A stretch of DNA of 64,000 nucleotides from contig NZ_JAMBOT010000009.1 in the NCBI RefSeq assembly GCF_023715725.1, positions 1 to 64,000 of the forward strand. Direction: 5' to 3'. Positions 26,772 through 35,265 of the stretch are shown piece by piece. Under the pieces are notes generated by a model. The model was not told the DNA's origin. It saw only the letters and a list, made by a program, of their open reading frames with translations, and did no database searches. The DNA comes from Paenibacillus pasadenensis. Its GTDB lineage: Bacteria; Bacillota; Bacilli; Paenibacillales; Paenibacillaceae. The position numbers and the translations under genes were made by a program. The stretch's first letter is position 1, and the number at the start of each line of letters is the position of its first letter.

Positions 26772-27041
26772 ATGACAAGACAACCCGTAGTCGTGAAGTT
26801 GAAGACAGGTCTTCATGCTAGACCAGCCGCGCTCTTCGTTCAGGAAGCCAATAAATTCTCCTCTGAAATTTTCGTCGAGAAGGACGAGAAAAAAGTGAAC
26901 GCAAAGTCGATTATGGGCATTATGAGCTTGGCCATCAGCTCCGGCACCGAGGTTTACATCAGTGCGGAGGGTTCGGACGCCGAACAGGCTGTAAACGCTT
27001 TAGTCTCACTCGTTAGCAAGGAAGAGCTGGAAAACCAGTAA
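26772..27041 (+). CDS. HPr-family phosphocarrier, Crh-like, with His15
   Basis: An 89-residue HPr fold. LKTGLHARPAALFVQEANKF and NAKSIMGIMSLA resemble B. subtilis Crh more than HPr, and the locus behind whiA is the crh locus. Crh of B. subtilis has Gln at position 15 and cannot take phosphate from Enzyme I. Here position 15 is His, so PTS phosphotransfer is possible. Ser46, the HprK target, is present. AGGGGG lies ahead of the ATG. I call it Crh by position and overall sequence, HPr by its active site. Confidence 0.9.
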   Translation: MTRQPVVVKLKTGLHARPAALFVQEANKFSSEIFVEKDEKKVNAKSIMGIMSLAISSGTEVYISAEGSDAEQAVNALVSLVSKEELENQ

Positions 27042-27049
27042 TGCAGCAA

Positions 27050-27090
27050 AACGGTCTTTGTGTCCTTGGGACGCAGGGGCTGTTTTTTTT
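27050..27090 (+). terminator. terminator of the HPr/Crh gene
   Basis: A 16-bp stem AACGGTCTTTGTGTCC / GGACGCAGGGGCTGTT, fully paired if G-U pairs are allowed, with loop TTG and an eight-T run. Confidence 0.85.
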
Positions 27091-27203
27091 GTGCGCTCAT
27101 TCTCGTATATCAAAAACCTTCTAGGGAACAATGGATGGAAATTGCAACCTTTACATACAAGAATCCGTTTACAAGGACAAATAGAAATAAGGAGGCGTCA
27201 ATA

Positions 27204-27980
27204 ATGAGTGATAGTAAAGGCATGGGCAAATTGGTTCATCGCGGAAAAGTGGTGCTGCTGGCAGTAGGACTGACGGCAGGCTCGCTGCTGGCCTGGAACG
27301 GCTTGAGCGGCAGCCCGAATGTTCAACCTGTATATGCGGAGCAGGGAGCGGTTATGGAAAATACGATTGCGGTGCAGGGCGACGGCAAGCTTGCGGTCAC
27401 TCCGGATATTGCATACATCTCGGCAGGCGTTAATGTAACGGCCAAAACTGCGAAGGAAGCTCAGGCTGCCGCGGCAAAGCGTTATGAGGCGGTTCGTAAA
27501 GTATTAACCGAGACGTACAAGCTGACGGACAAGGATCTGAAAACAACCGGATACTACGTACAGCCTCAATACAAATTCTCGGAAAAAGACGGTCAGGTGC
27601 TGACGGGCTACTCCGCTGTACATGAGATTCGCATCTCATGGCGCAACATTGAGCAAACCGGCGCGCTGCTCGACAGCCTGGGCACAGCAGGAGCGAACCA
27701 AATCGGCGGCGTAACCTTTGATACCGAGAAAAAGGACCAGTACGAAAACGACGCGCTCAAAAAAGCGGTGGAAAACGCCCGCTCCAAAGCCGAAGCTCTT
27801 GCGGCTGCAGCAGGACGGACGCTCGGCCCGGTCATTAATATTACGGAAAACGGCGCCCAAGTGCAGCCTGTCTTCCGTCAAGAAATGGCGAAGGAAGCTA
27901 ACGACGCAGCCGGCACCTCCGTAGAGCCAGGAGAAGTGGACGTTCAGGCGCAGCTGACGGTTGTATTCCAGTTGAAATAA
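27204..27980 (+). CDS. secreted SIMPL-domain protein (DUF541)
   Basis: A 258-residue protein with an N-terminal signal or anchor (KVVLLAVGLTAGSLLAW, followed by PVYAEQ) and a SIMPL/DUF541 domain: ENTIAVQGDGKLAVTPDIAY at the start, then a helical repeat and a C-terminal VQAQLTVVFQL. Proteins of this family are extracytoplasmic or periplasmic and poorly understood. ATG 27204 has AGGAGG at 27190-27195. Longer in-frame reading upstream begins inside the preceding terminator and is rejected. Confidence 0.85.
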   Translation: MSDSKGMGKLVHRGKVVLLAVGLTAGSLLAWNGLSGSPNVQPVYAEQGAVMENTIAVQGDGKLAVTPDIAYISAGVNVTAKTAKEAQAAAAKRYEAVRKVLTETYKLTDKDLKTTGYYVQPQYKFSEKDGQVLTGYSAVHEIRISWRNIEQTGALLDSLGTAGANQIGGVTFDTEKKDQYENDALKKAVENARSKAEALAAAAGRTLGPVINITENGAQVQPVFRQEMAKEANDAAGTSVEPGEVDVQAQLTVVFQLK

Positions 27981-27999
27981 AAGATTCATTATATAGAAT

Positions 28000-28032
28000 T
28001 GCCCGGATCCCTGCAGAGGGCCGGGCTTTTTT
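28000..28032 (+). terminator. terminator of the SIMPL gene
   Basis: Stem GCCCGG ... CCGGGC with inner CCCT/AGGG pairing, then six T. Confidence 0.85.
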
Positions 28033-28053
28033 CATTTCTTTACAGGACCTAAA

Positions 28054-28096
28054 CAAAAAACAGACCAGCTCTCTCCAAGGAGAAAAGCTGGTCCGC
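28054..28096 (-). terminator. terminator of clpP
   Basis: On the minus strand: GGACCAGC ... GCTGGTC with inner CTCC/GGAG pairing, followed by TGTTTTTTG. Confidence 0.8.
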
Positions 28097-28104
28097 TTTA
28101 ATTT

Positions 28105-28686
28105 TTACAGCGTCTCAATGACTTTGTCAACGAGGCCGTATTCGCGGGCTTCTTCAGCGCTCATGAAGTAGTCGCGGTCGGTATCCTTCTCGATGCGCTC
28201 CAGCGGCTGGCCGGAACGTTCTGCAAGAATATGATTCAGCTTGTCGCGCATCTTCAGGATGCGGCGGGCGCGAATCTCGATATCGCTGGCTTGGCCTTCG
28301 GCGCCGCCAAGCGGTTGGTGAATCATCACTTCGCTGTTAGGCAGCGCGTAACGCTTGCCTTTTGTTCCTGCTGTCAGCAGGAAAGCGCCCATCGATGCAG
28401 CCATGCCGACGCAAATCGTCGATACGTCCGGCTTAATGAACTGCATCGTGTCGTAAATCGCCATACCGGCTGTAATGGAGCCGCCAGGGCTGTTGATGTA
28501 GATGGAAATGTCTTTCTCGGGATCATCTGCTGCGAGGAACAGCAGCTGAGCGATGACGGAGTTCGCTACGACGTCATTGATGCCGGTGCCGAGGAAAATA
28601 ATGCGATCCTTGAGCAGCCTGGAGTAAATGTCATAAGCGCGTTCTCCGCGGTTGCTTTGCTCGATGACCATAGGCACATAGTTCAT
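28105..28686 (-). CDS. clpP: ATP-dependent Clp protease proteolytic subunit
   Basis: About 193 residues. The serine protease subunit of ClpCP/ClpXP. The catalytic Ser is in GMAASMGAFLL, the His in MIHQPLGG and the Asp in KDTDRDYFMSA. Length and the start MNYVPMVIEQSNRGERAYDI match the family, so ATG 28686 was chosen. In-frame TTG codons at 28692 and 28698 lie closer to the GGGAGGG ribosome binding site (TTG 28692 has the better spacing), so the true start could be 4-12 nt upstream. A CtsR-type operator covers the promoter. Confidence 0.95.
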   Translation of the reverse strand: MNYVPMVIEQSNRGERAYDIYSRLLKDRIIFLGTGINDVVANSVIAQLLFLAADDPEKDISIYINSPGGSITAGMAIYDTMQFIKPDVSTICVGMAASMGAFLLTAGTKGKRYALPNSEVMIHQPLGGAEGQASDIEIRARRILKMRDKLNHILAERSGQPLERIEKDTDRDYFMSAEEAREYGLVDKVIETL

Positions 28687-28751
28687 ATTCAAGTGCAAGT
28701 CCCTCCCTTATATCCTTCAATTAGACAGTAGATAGCGGTTTGCTGGCTTTC

Positions 28752-28780
28752 ATTTTAATGGAACTTCTTACGAAAGTCAA
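28752..28780 (-). promoter_or_regulatory. sigma-A promoter of clpP
   Basis: Minus strand: TTGACT (28775-28780), 17-bp spacer, TAAAAT (28752-28757). The -35 box is part of the CtsR-type direct repeat. Confidence 0.75.
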
Positions 28781-28791
28781 ATTTGGTCAAA
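28775..28791 (+). promoter_or_regulatory. CtsR-type operator upstream of clpP
   Basis: AGTCAAA-TTT-GGTCAAA is the heptanucleotide direct repeat with 3-nt spacing recognised by the heat-shock repressor CtsR (consensus RGTCAAA-NAN-RGTCAAA). Only the middle A of the spacer differs. It overlaps the clpP -35 box, so bound repressor would block transcription. Confidence 0.8.
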
Positions 28792-28901
28792 GGGCGCGGG
28801 GAACGCTTGAAAAGGCTCCCCATAGCCCATTCTAACCGGCTCGAAGCGGCCTTAAACGAAAGCTGCCACAAAGGTTTCCGGTCTGCTTCTAAATATACAA
28901 T

Positions 28902-28948
28902 AAAAAATCGCGTCATCCTTCTGAACGATTCAGAAAAATGCGCGATTG
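28902..28948 (-). terminator. terminator of tRNA-Arg
   Basis: Minus strand: AATCGCG ... CGCGATT with inner TTCTGAA/TTCAGAA pairing, then TTTTTAT. Confidence 0.75.
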
Positions 28949-28976
28949 TATGAATTCGGTATGTAATTAGTAAAAG

Positions 28977-29051
28977 TGGCGCGCCCGCTAGGAATCGAAC
29001 CTAGATCTCAGGCTCCGGAGGCCTACGTCATATCCATTGGACCACGGGCGC
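28977..29051 (-). tRNA. tRNA-Arg (CCG)
   Basis: A 75-nt cloverleaf on the minus strand: acceptor GCGCCCG/CGGGCGC, anticodon CCG in CTCCGGA, T-arm TAGGTTCGATTCCTA, encoded GCCA end. It is a single gene lying between clpP and cggR. Confidence 0.93.
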
Positions 29052-29172
29052 TTGAAAAGCGTAACGTCTAAGATTGTATAACAGCTGGCATTAAAAAGCA
29101 ACACTAAAGCGGTTTTACTAAACTTTCAATAGAAATAGGCCCAGGTAATCGTTTTCAGCGGGTAAACCTCAC

Positions 29173-29201
29173 TTGCGGGTCTATAAAAGAAGGAGTACAA
29201 T
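29173..29201 (+). promoter_or_regulatory. promoter of the cggR-gapA operon
   Basis: TTGCGG (29173-29178), 17-bp spacer, TACAAT (29196-29201). The expected start site is next to the CggR-type operator. Confidence 0.6.
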
Positions 29202-29208
29202 GAGGTTG

Positions 29209-29246
29209 TGGGACGTTTATTGAATGGCCGGGACGTTATTCGTCCC
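29209..29246 (+). promoter_or_regulatory. CggR-type operator
   Basis: Two direct repeats of (T/C)GGGACGTTNAT, starting at 29209 and 29229, exactly 20 bp apart. The B. subtilis CggR operator, CGGGAC-N6-TGTC-N4-CGGGAC-N6-TGTC, has the same 20-bp period. Here the downstream half sites read TGAA and CGTC. It lies just after the -10 box, the place where CggR blocks transcription in B. subtilis. Confidence 0.75.
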
Positions 29247-29281
29247 GAATCGGGAAGCTTACGAGTGGAGTTGGAGCGCTT

Positions 29282-30307
29282 ATGCGCAGTCTAATTGATT
29301 TGCAGAGGCAGCTTGTGCCGGATCTGCTGGAGACGGTGCGTCTGCGGTATTCCATTCTCCATCAGGTGTTGGTCGCGGATATGATCGGCCGCCGCTCGCT
29401 AGCCGCATCCCTTGGCATGACGGAACGCGTGCTGCGGGCTGAGACCGACTTTCTGAAGGAACAAGGCTTTCTGGAAATTAACGCCTCAGGCATGCGCGTG
29501 AGCCAAAGCGGCCGCCGCCTGCTGGAAGAGATGGAGCCTGTGCTGAGCGGATTGCTCGGTTTGTCCAATCTTGAAGAGCAGCTGCGAAGCCGCTTCGGAT
29601 TGCGCAAGGTTGTTATCGTGCCGGGTGACTCCGACACGTCAAGCAGCACGAAGCGGGAGCTTGGCCGCGCTGGCGCGGCCGTGCTGCTTGAGCAGCTGCG
29701 GGAGGGCGACGTCGTCGCTGTAACCGGAGGCTCAACGCTCGCTCAGGTTGCCTCACATCTTAATTCCCCGGCTCCGCATCCGACTAATCTGTTCGTGCCT
29801 GCACGCGGAGGCTTGGGCGAAAGCCTGGAGTATCAGGCCAGCACGATCGTCTCCGCCATGGCGAAGCGGACCGGCGCCCAGTACCGAATGCTTCACGTGC
29901 CCGATCATATTAGCGAGGAGGCTTACACAAGCCTCATGCATGAGCCGGGCGTGAAGGAGATTGTCGGCGTCATCCGGAGCGCCCGCATCGTGATTCACGG
30001 CATCGGGGACGCGATGACGATGGCGCGGCGCAGACGCGTAGACAACAGCGTCGTAGAGGAACTGAATGCGGAGGGAGCATTAGCCGAAGCATGGGGGTAC
30101 TATTTTGACCGGGGCGGCTCCGTTGTGCACAAGATGCAGACGGCGGGCATCCGACTGGAGGACATCATGACGACGGAGGTCGTCATCGGCGTCGCCGGCG
30201 GACGTTCAAAAGCGGAGGCGATTGCCGCTGTGCTGCGCTTCGGCCACGAGGATGTTCTCGTCACGGACGAGGCGGCAGCACTCGAAATTGCGGCGCAGCC
30301 GGAATAG
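29282..30307 (+). CDS. cggR: central glycolytic genes regulator CggR
   Basis: A 341-residue SorC/DeoR-type repressor. The N-terminal helix-turn-helix is around residues 35-60 (IGRRSLAASLGMTERVLRAE). The rest is a SorC sugar-binding domain with VVAVTGGSTLAQVASHL and IHGIGDAMTMARRRRV. CggR senses fructose-1,6-bisphosphate and represses the glycolytic operon. Its location before gapA and the operator upstream support the name. GGAG lies ahead of ATG 29282. Confidence 0.95.
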   Translation: MRSLIDLQRQLVPDLLETVRLRYSILHQVLVADMIGRRSLAASLGMTERVLRAETDFLKEQGFLEINASGMRVSQSGRRLLEEMEPVLSGLLGLSNLEEQLRSRFGLRKVVIVPGDSDTSSSTKRELGRAGAAVLLEQLREGDVVAVTGGSTLAQVASHLNSPAPHPTNLFVPARGGLGESLEYQASTIVSAMAKRTGAQYRMLHVPDHISEEAYTSLMHEPGVKEIVGVIRSARIVIHGIGDAMTMARRRRVDNSVVEELNAEGALAEAWGYYFDRGGSVVHKMQTAGIRLEDIMTTEVVIGVAGGRSKAEAIAAVLRFGHEDVLVTDEAAALEIAAQPE

Positions 30308-30430
30308 CATCACGCCAATGATGGCGATAATGGTGCAGGGGTTGTTTCCGGCGGTATGCGCCGCAGAAATCAGGATTCATCACAAGCCGCAGGCTCTGCG
30401 CCTGTCAGGAGCAGGGCCAAGCGAATTGTT

Positions 30431-30460
30431 TTGACATAGCAAGCAAGAACGAAATTTAAT
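30431..30460 (+). promoter_or_regulatory. possible internal promoter before gapA
   Basis: TTGACA (30431-30436), 18-bp spacer, TTTAAT (30455-30460). The start site would fall almost on the gapA ribosome binding site, so the signal may be fortuitous. Confidence 0.3.
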
Positions 30461-30480
30461 TTATCAGGAGGTTATCAACA

Positions 30481-31485
30481 ATGGTAAAAGTTGGTATCAA
30501 CGGATTCGGACGTATCGGACGCAACGTGTTCCGCGCAGCCCTGAACAACAGCGAAGTTCAAATCGTGGCAGTTAACGATCTGACGGACACGAAAACACTG
30601 GCTCACCTGCTTAAATACGACACGACTCATGGCGTTCTCGACGCTACGGTTGAAGCAAAAGAAGGCGCGCTGGTTGTGAACGGCCGCGAAATCAAAGTAT
30701 TTGCAGAGCGCAATCCAGAGAACCTGCCTTGGGCTTCCGTAGGCGCTGAAATCGTTGTTGAGTCCACTGGTATTTTCACGGCTAAAGAAAAAGCTGAGCT
30801 TCACCTGAAAGGCGGAGCGAAAAAAGTTATCATCTCCGCTCCAGCTACAAACGAAGATATCACGATCGTTATGGGCGTAAACGAAGACAAATACGACGCT
30901 GCTTCCCATACGGTTATCTCCAACGCTTCTTGTACGACGAACTGTCTGGCTCCTTTCGCGAAAGTTCTGAACGACAAGTTCGGCATCGTAAAAGGCATGA
31001 TGACGACGGTTCATGCTTACACGAACGACCAATCCGTACTGGACGTTCCTCACAAGGACCTGCGCCGCGCTCGCGCTGCTGCAGAAAACATCATTCCTTC
31101 CTCCACGGGCGCTGCAAAAGCGGTATCCCTCGTGCTGCCTGAGCTGAAAGGCAAACTGAACGGCATGGCAATGCGCGTTCCTACGAGAAACGTTTCCGTA
31201 ACGGATCTTGTAGCTGAAGTTAAATCCAACGTAACGGTTGAAGAAGTGAACGCTGCCCTTAAAGAAGCAGCTGAAGGCCCGCTGAAAGGCATCCTTTACT
31301 TCTCCGAAGAGCCGCTCGTATCGAGCGACTACAACGGCAACCCTGCTTCCTCCACGGTCGATGGCCTGTCCACGATGGTAGTAGAAGGCAACATGGTTAA
31401 AGTCGTTTCCTGGTATGACAACGAGTGGGGCTATTCCAACCGCGTCGTTGACCTCGCAGCTTACATCGCTTCCAAAGGCCTGTAA
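30481..31485 (+). CDS. gapA: glyceraldehyde-3-phosphate dehydrogenase
   Basis: A 334-residue NAD-dependent GAPDH. VGINGFGRIGRNVFRA binds NAD, the catalytic Cys is in SNASCTTNCLAP, and WYDNEWGYSNRV ends the catalytic domain. Codon use looks highly optimised, as in abundant proteins. AGGAGG is at 30466-30471. The gap to cggR (173 bp) contains a small CGCCA-ATGA-TGGCG hairpin behind the cggR stop. In B. subtilis the cggR-gapA mRNA is cleaved near here to favour gapA. Confidence 0.97.
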   Translation: MVKVGINGFGRIGRNVFRAALNNSEVQIVAVNDLTDTKTLAHLLKYDTTHGVLDATVEAKEGALVVNGREIKVFAERNPENLPWASVGAEIVVESTGIFTAKEKAELHLKGGAKKVIISAPATNEDITIVMGVNEDKYDAASHTVISNASCTTNCLAPFAKVLNDKFGIVKGMMTTVHAYTNDQSVLDVPHKDLRRARAAAENIIPSSTGAAKAVSLVLPELKGKLNGMAMRVPTRNVSVTDLVAEVKSNVTVEEVNAALKEAAEGPLKGILYFSEEPLVSSDYNGNPASSTVDGLSTMVVEGNMVKVVSWYDNEWGYSNRVVDLAAYIASKGL

Positions 31486-31517
31486 GGTTTGCGCTTAACT
31501 GCATAGACAGCGTTACA

Positions 31518-31557
31518 GTTAAAGAGGAGAGGCGATCGATCGTTCTCCTCTTTTAAC
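31518..31557 (+). terminator. hairpin with T run between gapA and pgk
   Basis: GTTAAAGAGGAGA / TCTCCTCTTTTAAC with one bulge and a 13-nt loop. It probably attenuates rather than stops transcription, since the glycolytic genes continue. Confidence 0.65.
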
Positions 31558-31601
31558 AATGTTTTATCTATAGATACTTAACACCGGGAGGGCGAGCGAC
31601 T

Positions 31602-32783
31602 GTGAACAAAAAAAGTGTTCGTGATGTGGAAGTAGCAGGAAAACGCGTATTCGTACGTGTTGACTTTAACGTGCCGATGGAAGACGGAGCGATTACCGAC
31701 GATACTCGTATCCGCGAGACGCTGCCAACGATTCAATACCTGATCGAAAAAGGCGCGCGCGTCATTCTGGCCGCTCACTTTGGCCGTCCAGGCGGAGAAG
31801 TGAAGGAAGAGCTGCGTCTTACGCCTGTTGCGGTTCGCCTGTCGGAGCTGCTGGGCAAGCCGGTTGCCAAAGCCGACGATACGGCTGGTCCTGACGCACA
31901 AGCTAAGTCGGCTGCGCTGCAAGACGGCGACGTGCTGCTTGTGGAGAACACGCGCTTCAACGCTGGCGAAGAGAGCAACGATCCGGAGTTCGCAAAACAG
32001 CTGGCTTCGCTGGCCGATCTGTACGTGAACGACGCTTTTGGCGCCGCTCACCGCGCTCACGCTTCCACAGAAGGCATCGCGCATCTGCTCCCGGCCGTAT
32101 CCGGCCTGCTCATGGAGAAAGAGCTGGACGTGCTCAGCAAAGCGCTGAACAATCCAGAGCGTCCGTTTACGGCTATCGTAGGCGGCTCCAAGGTTAAGGA
32201 CAAAATCGAGGTCATCAACAAAATGATCGAGATTGCTGACAACATCATCATTGGCGGCGGCCTGTCCTACACGTTCTTCAAAGCTCAAGGCAACGAGATC
32301 GGACAATCGCTGTGCGACAACTCCAAGCTGGACCTGGCGCTTGAATTCATCGAGAAAGCCAAAAAGCTCGGCAAAAACTTCATGCTTCCGGTTGATATCG
32401 TTGTTACCGACGAGTTCAGCAAAAATGCCAATACGAAGATCGTTGACGTAGACGGCATTCCGGCAGATTGGGAAGGCATCGACATCGGACCGAAAACCCG
32501 CGAGCTGTATGCAAACGTGATTAAAGAGTCCAAGCTTGTTGTGTGGAACGGACCGATGGGCGTATTCGAAATCGAGCCATTCTCCCATGGCACGCGCGCG
32601 GTCGCACAAGCTTGTGCCGAAACTTCCGGTTACACGGTTATCGGCGGCGGCGATTCCGCAGCGGCAGCAGAGAAGTTTGAGCTGGCGGACAAAATGGACC
32701 ACATTTCCACGGGCGGCGGAGCTTCCCTGGAGTTCATGGAAGGCAAAGCCCTTCCAGGCGTAGTCGCTCTTAACGATAAATAA
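31602..32783 (+). CDS. pgk: phosphoglycerate kinase
   Basis: A 393-residue glycolytic kinase. Substrate motif KRVFVRVDFNVPMEDG is near the N-terminus, and the nucleotide-binding GGGDSAAAAEKFEL and STGGGASLEFMEG near the C-terminus. The GTG start at 31602 has GGGAGGG about 9 nt upstream. tpiA follows after 21 bp. Confidence 0.97.
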   Translation: MNKKSVRDVEVAGKRVFVRVDFNVPMEDGAITDDTRIRETLPTIQYLIEKGARVILAAHFGRPGGEVKEELRLTPVAVRLSELLGKPVAKADDTAGPDAQAKSAALQDGDVLLVENTRFNAGEESNDPEFAKQLASLADLYVNDAFGAAHRAHASTEGIAHLLPAVSGLLMEKELDVLSKALNNPERPFTAIVGGSKVKDKIEVINKMIEIADNIIIGGGLSYTFFKAQGNEIGQSLCDNSKLDLALEFIEKAKKLGKNFMLPVDIVVTDEFSKNANTKIVDVDGIPADWEGIDIGPKTRELYANVIKESKLVVWNGPMGVFEIEPFSHGTRAVAQACAETSGYTVIGGGDSAAAAEKFELADKMDHISTGGGASLEFMEGKALPGVVALNDK

Positions 32784-32804
32784 GCCAAGAGAGGAGATAC
32801 CATC

Positions 32805-33560
32805 GTGGCAAGAACACCAATTATTGCAGGCAACTGGAAAATGTTCAAAACCGTTTCCGAGGCTGTATCTTTCTTCAATGAAGTGAAGGGCGGAGCGGAA
32901 GTTGAAGGCGTGGAAAGCGTCATCTGCGCTCCATTCACGAGCCTCCCGGCTCTCGTAGAGGCATCCAAAGGCACGACGATTTCCATCGGCGCGCAAAACC
33001 TCCACTTCGAGGACAACGGCGCTTTCACCGGCGAAATTTCCGGCGTTATGCTGGCTGATCTCGGCGTGAAATACGTTATCGTTGGCCACTCCGAGCGCCG
33101 CGCTTATTTCGGCGAAACGGACGAGATCGTGAACAAAAAGGTCGCCGCTGCTTTCAAGCACGGTCTGACTCCGATCCTCTGCGTAGGCGAAAAGCTGGAA
33201 GAACGCGAAGCCGGCGAAACGAAGGACGTTTGCAAAGTGCAAACGGAAGGCGCGCTGAAAGGCCTTAGCGCCGCTCAGGCCGCCGAAGTTGTTATCGCAT
33301 ATGAGCCGATCTGGGCGATCGGAACGGGCAAATCGTCTACGGCTGAAGACGCCGAGGACGTTATCGCATACATCCGCGAGGTTGTGGCGGCTCTATATGA
33401 TCAAGCTACGGCTGATGCAGTCCGCATTCAATACGGCGGCAGCGTTAAACCTGCTAACGTTAAAGAATACATGGGCCAAGCGAATATCGATGGCGCGCTC
33501 GTAGGCGGCGCAAGTCTGGAGCCGGCTTCCTACATCGCCCTGGTCGAGGGGGCTAAGTAA
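32805..33560 (+). CDS. tpiA: triosephosphate isomerase
   Basis: A 251-residue barrel enzyme. IIAGNWKMFKT holds the catalytic Lys, VGHSERR the His, and AYEPIWAIGTGKSST the catalytic Glu and the mobile loop. GTG start with AGAGGAG upstream. gpmI begins 1 bp after the stop. Confidence 0.97.
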   Translation: MARTPIIAGNWKMFKTVSEAVSFFNEVKGGAEVEGVESVICAPFTSLPALVEASKGTTISIGAQNLHFEDNGAFTGEISGVMLADLGVKYVIVGHSERRAYFGETDEIVNKKVAAAFKHGLTPILCVGEKLEEREAGETKDVCKVQTEGALKGLSAAQAAEVVIAYEPIWAIGTGKSSTAEDAEDVIAYIREVVAALYDQATADAVRIQYGGSVKPANVKEYMGQANIDGALVGGASLEPASYIALVEGAK

Positions 33561-33561
33561 G

Positions 33562-35097
33562 ATGGCAGCTCCAATTGCGCTGATCATTATGGACGGCTTC
33601 GGCCTCCGCAATGACATCGTCGGCAATGCGGTCGCGCAAGCGAACAAGCCGAACTACGACCGTTTCATGGCGGAGTATCCCAATACAACGCTGACCGCTT
33701 GCGGTGAGGCGGTAGGATTGCCGGAAGGTCAAATGGGCAACTCCGAGGTTGGCCATTTGAACATCGGCGCAGGCCGCATCGTATACCAGGATCTGACCCG
33801 CATCACGAAGTCGATTCGCGACGGCGAGTTCTATGACAATGACACGCTGATCGGCGCCGTTCGCCATGCCAAGCTGAACGACAAAAAGCTGCATCTGTAC
33901 GGGCTTGTCAGCGACGGCGGCGTACACAGCCATATCGCGCATCTGTTCGCGCTGCTTGAGCTTGCCAAAAAGGAAGGGCTGGAGCAAGTATACATCCATG
34001 CTTTCCTCGACGGCCGCGACGTAGCGCCGGATAGTGCAGTAGGTTACCTGACGCAGCTGCAGGGCAAGATCGAAGAGCTGGGCATCGGCCGTATCGCGAC
34101 CGTTCAAGGCCGCTATTACGCGATGGACCGCGACAAACGCTGGGAGCGTGTGGAGAAATCCTATCGCGCCATGGTATATGGCGACGGACCGCAGTATGTG
34201 GACCCGATTCAGGCCGTGCGCGAGTCTTACGAGAAGTCCGTATATGATGAGTTCGTCATGCCGACGGTCATCATCGATGCGGATGGCCAGCCTGTGGCGC
34301 TCGTAGAATCCGAGGACGCGGTTGTATTTTTCAACTTCCGCCCGGACCGTGCGATTCAGCTGTCCCAAGTGTTTACGAATGAAGATTTCCGCGGCTTCGA
34401 CCGCGGCGATAAAGCGCCGAAGGATCTGTACTTTGTCTGCCTGACGCTGTTTAGCGAAACGGTAGGCGGCTTCGTTGCGTATAAGCCGAAGAATTTGGAC
34501 AACACATTCGGAGAGGTGCTTGTGCAGCAAGGCAAAACGCAGCTGCGCATCGCCGAGACGGAAAAATATCCGCATGTGACGTTCTTTTTCAGCGGCGGCC
34601 GCGATCAGGAGCTGCCGGGCGAAACTCGGGTGCTCATCAATTCGCCGAAGGTTGCCACATACGACCTCCAGCCAGAGATGAGCGCGTACGAGGTGGCGGA
34701 TGCCGCCGTTCGTGAAATCAACTCCGACAAACACGACGCGATCATTTTGAACTTCGCCAACCCTGACATGGTCGGCCACTCCGGCATGCTGGAGCCGACG
34801 ATCAAAGCGGTTGAAGCGACGGACGAGTGTATGGGCCGCGTTGTAGACGCTGTGCTTGCCAAAGGCGGCGTTGTGCTCATCACGGCGGACCACGGCAACG
34901 CTGATATGGTTATCGGCCCGGACGGACGTCCTTTTACGGCTCATACGACGAACCCGGTTCCGCTCATCGTGACGCAAAAAGGAATTTCGCTGCGTGAAGG
35001 CGGCATTTTGGCTGACATCGCACCGACGCTGATGGACCTGATGGGTCTGGCGAAGCCGGTTGAGATGACAGGCCAGTCGCTGATCGTTAAGGCGTAA
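33562..35097 (+). CDS. gpmI: 2,3-bisphosphoglycerate-independent phosphoglycerate mutase
   Basis: A 511-residue alkaline-phosphatase-superfamily enzyme. The motif MDGFGLRND near the start carries a metal Asp, MGNSEVGHLNIGAG carries the phosphorylated Ser, and TADHGNADMV supplies later metal ligands. Manganese-dependent in Bacillus. Coupled tightly to tpiA. Confidence 0.97.
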   Translation: MAAPIALIIMDGFGLRNDIVGNAVAQANKPNYDRFMAEYPNTTLTACGEAVGLPEGQMGNSEVGHLNIGAGRIVYQDLTRITKSIRDGEFYDNDTLIGAVRHAKLNDKKLHLYGLVSDGGVHSHIAHLFALLELAKKEGLEQVYIHAFLDGRDVAPDSAVGYLTQLQGKIEELGIGRIATVQGRYYAMDRDKRWERVEKSYRAMVYGDGPQYVDPIQAVRESYEKSVYDEFVMPTVIIDADGQPVALVESEDAVVFFNFRPDRAIQLSQVFTNEDFRGFDRGDKAPKDLYFVCLTLFSETVGGFVAYKPKNLDNTFGEVLVQQGKTQLRIAETEKYPHVTFFFSGGRDQELPGETRVLINSPKVATYDLQPEMSAYEVADAAVREINSDKHDAIILNFANPDMVGHSGMLEPTIKAVEATDECMGRVVDAVLAKGGVVLITADHGNADMVIGPDGRPFTAHTTNPVPLIVTQKGISLREGGILADIAPTLMDLMGLAKPVEMTGQSLIVKA

Positions 35098-35182
35098 ACA
35101 TCGGCCAACAGGCTTTTTGATGACCGCCCTCGGGCGGATGATCGGTTATGCGGCAGACAGGCTCGTACCGGAGCCCGCCTGC

Positions 35183-35191
35183 TGTTATACT
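35183..35191 (+). promoter_or_regulatory. possible extended -10 promoter of eno
   Basis: TGTTATACT (TGN plus TATACT) with no good -35 box, about 75 bp before eno and behind a GC-rich hairpin. eno may have its own promoter in addition to read-through. Confidence 0.35.
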
Positions 35192-35265
35192 GATAAAGAT
35201 GTTTGTCCCACGCAGTCGGGTTAGACTGCCTAATTATCCAACTACGAACAAGGAGTGTTGAACCT

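Noticed and set aside
31578..33242. Very long open frame (554 codons) on the strand opposite pgk and tpiA
   Set aside because: It mirrors highly codon-biased glycolytic genes. Similar antisense frames lie opposite msmX, gapA, gpmI and eno. No ribosome binding site or protein motif.
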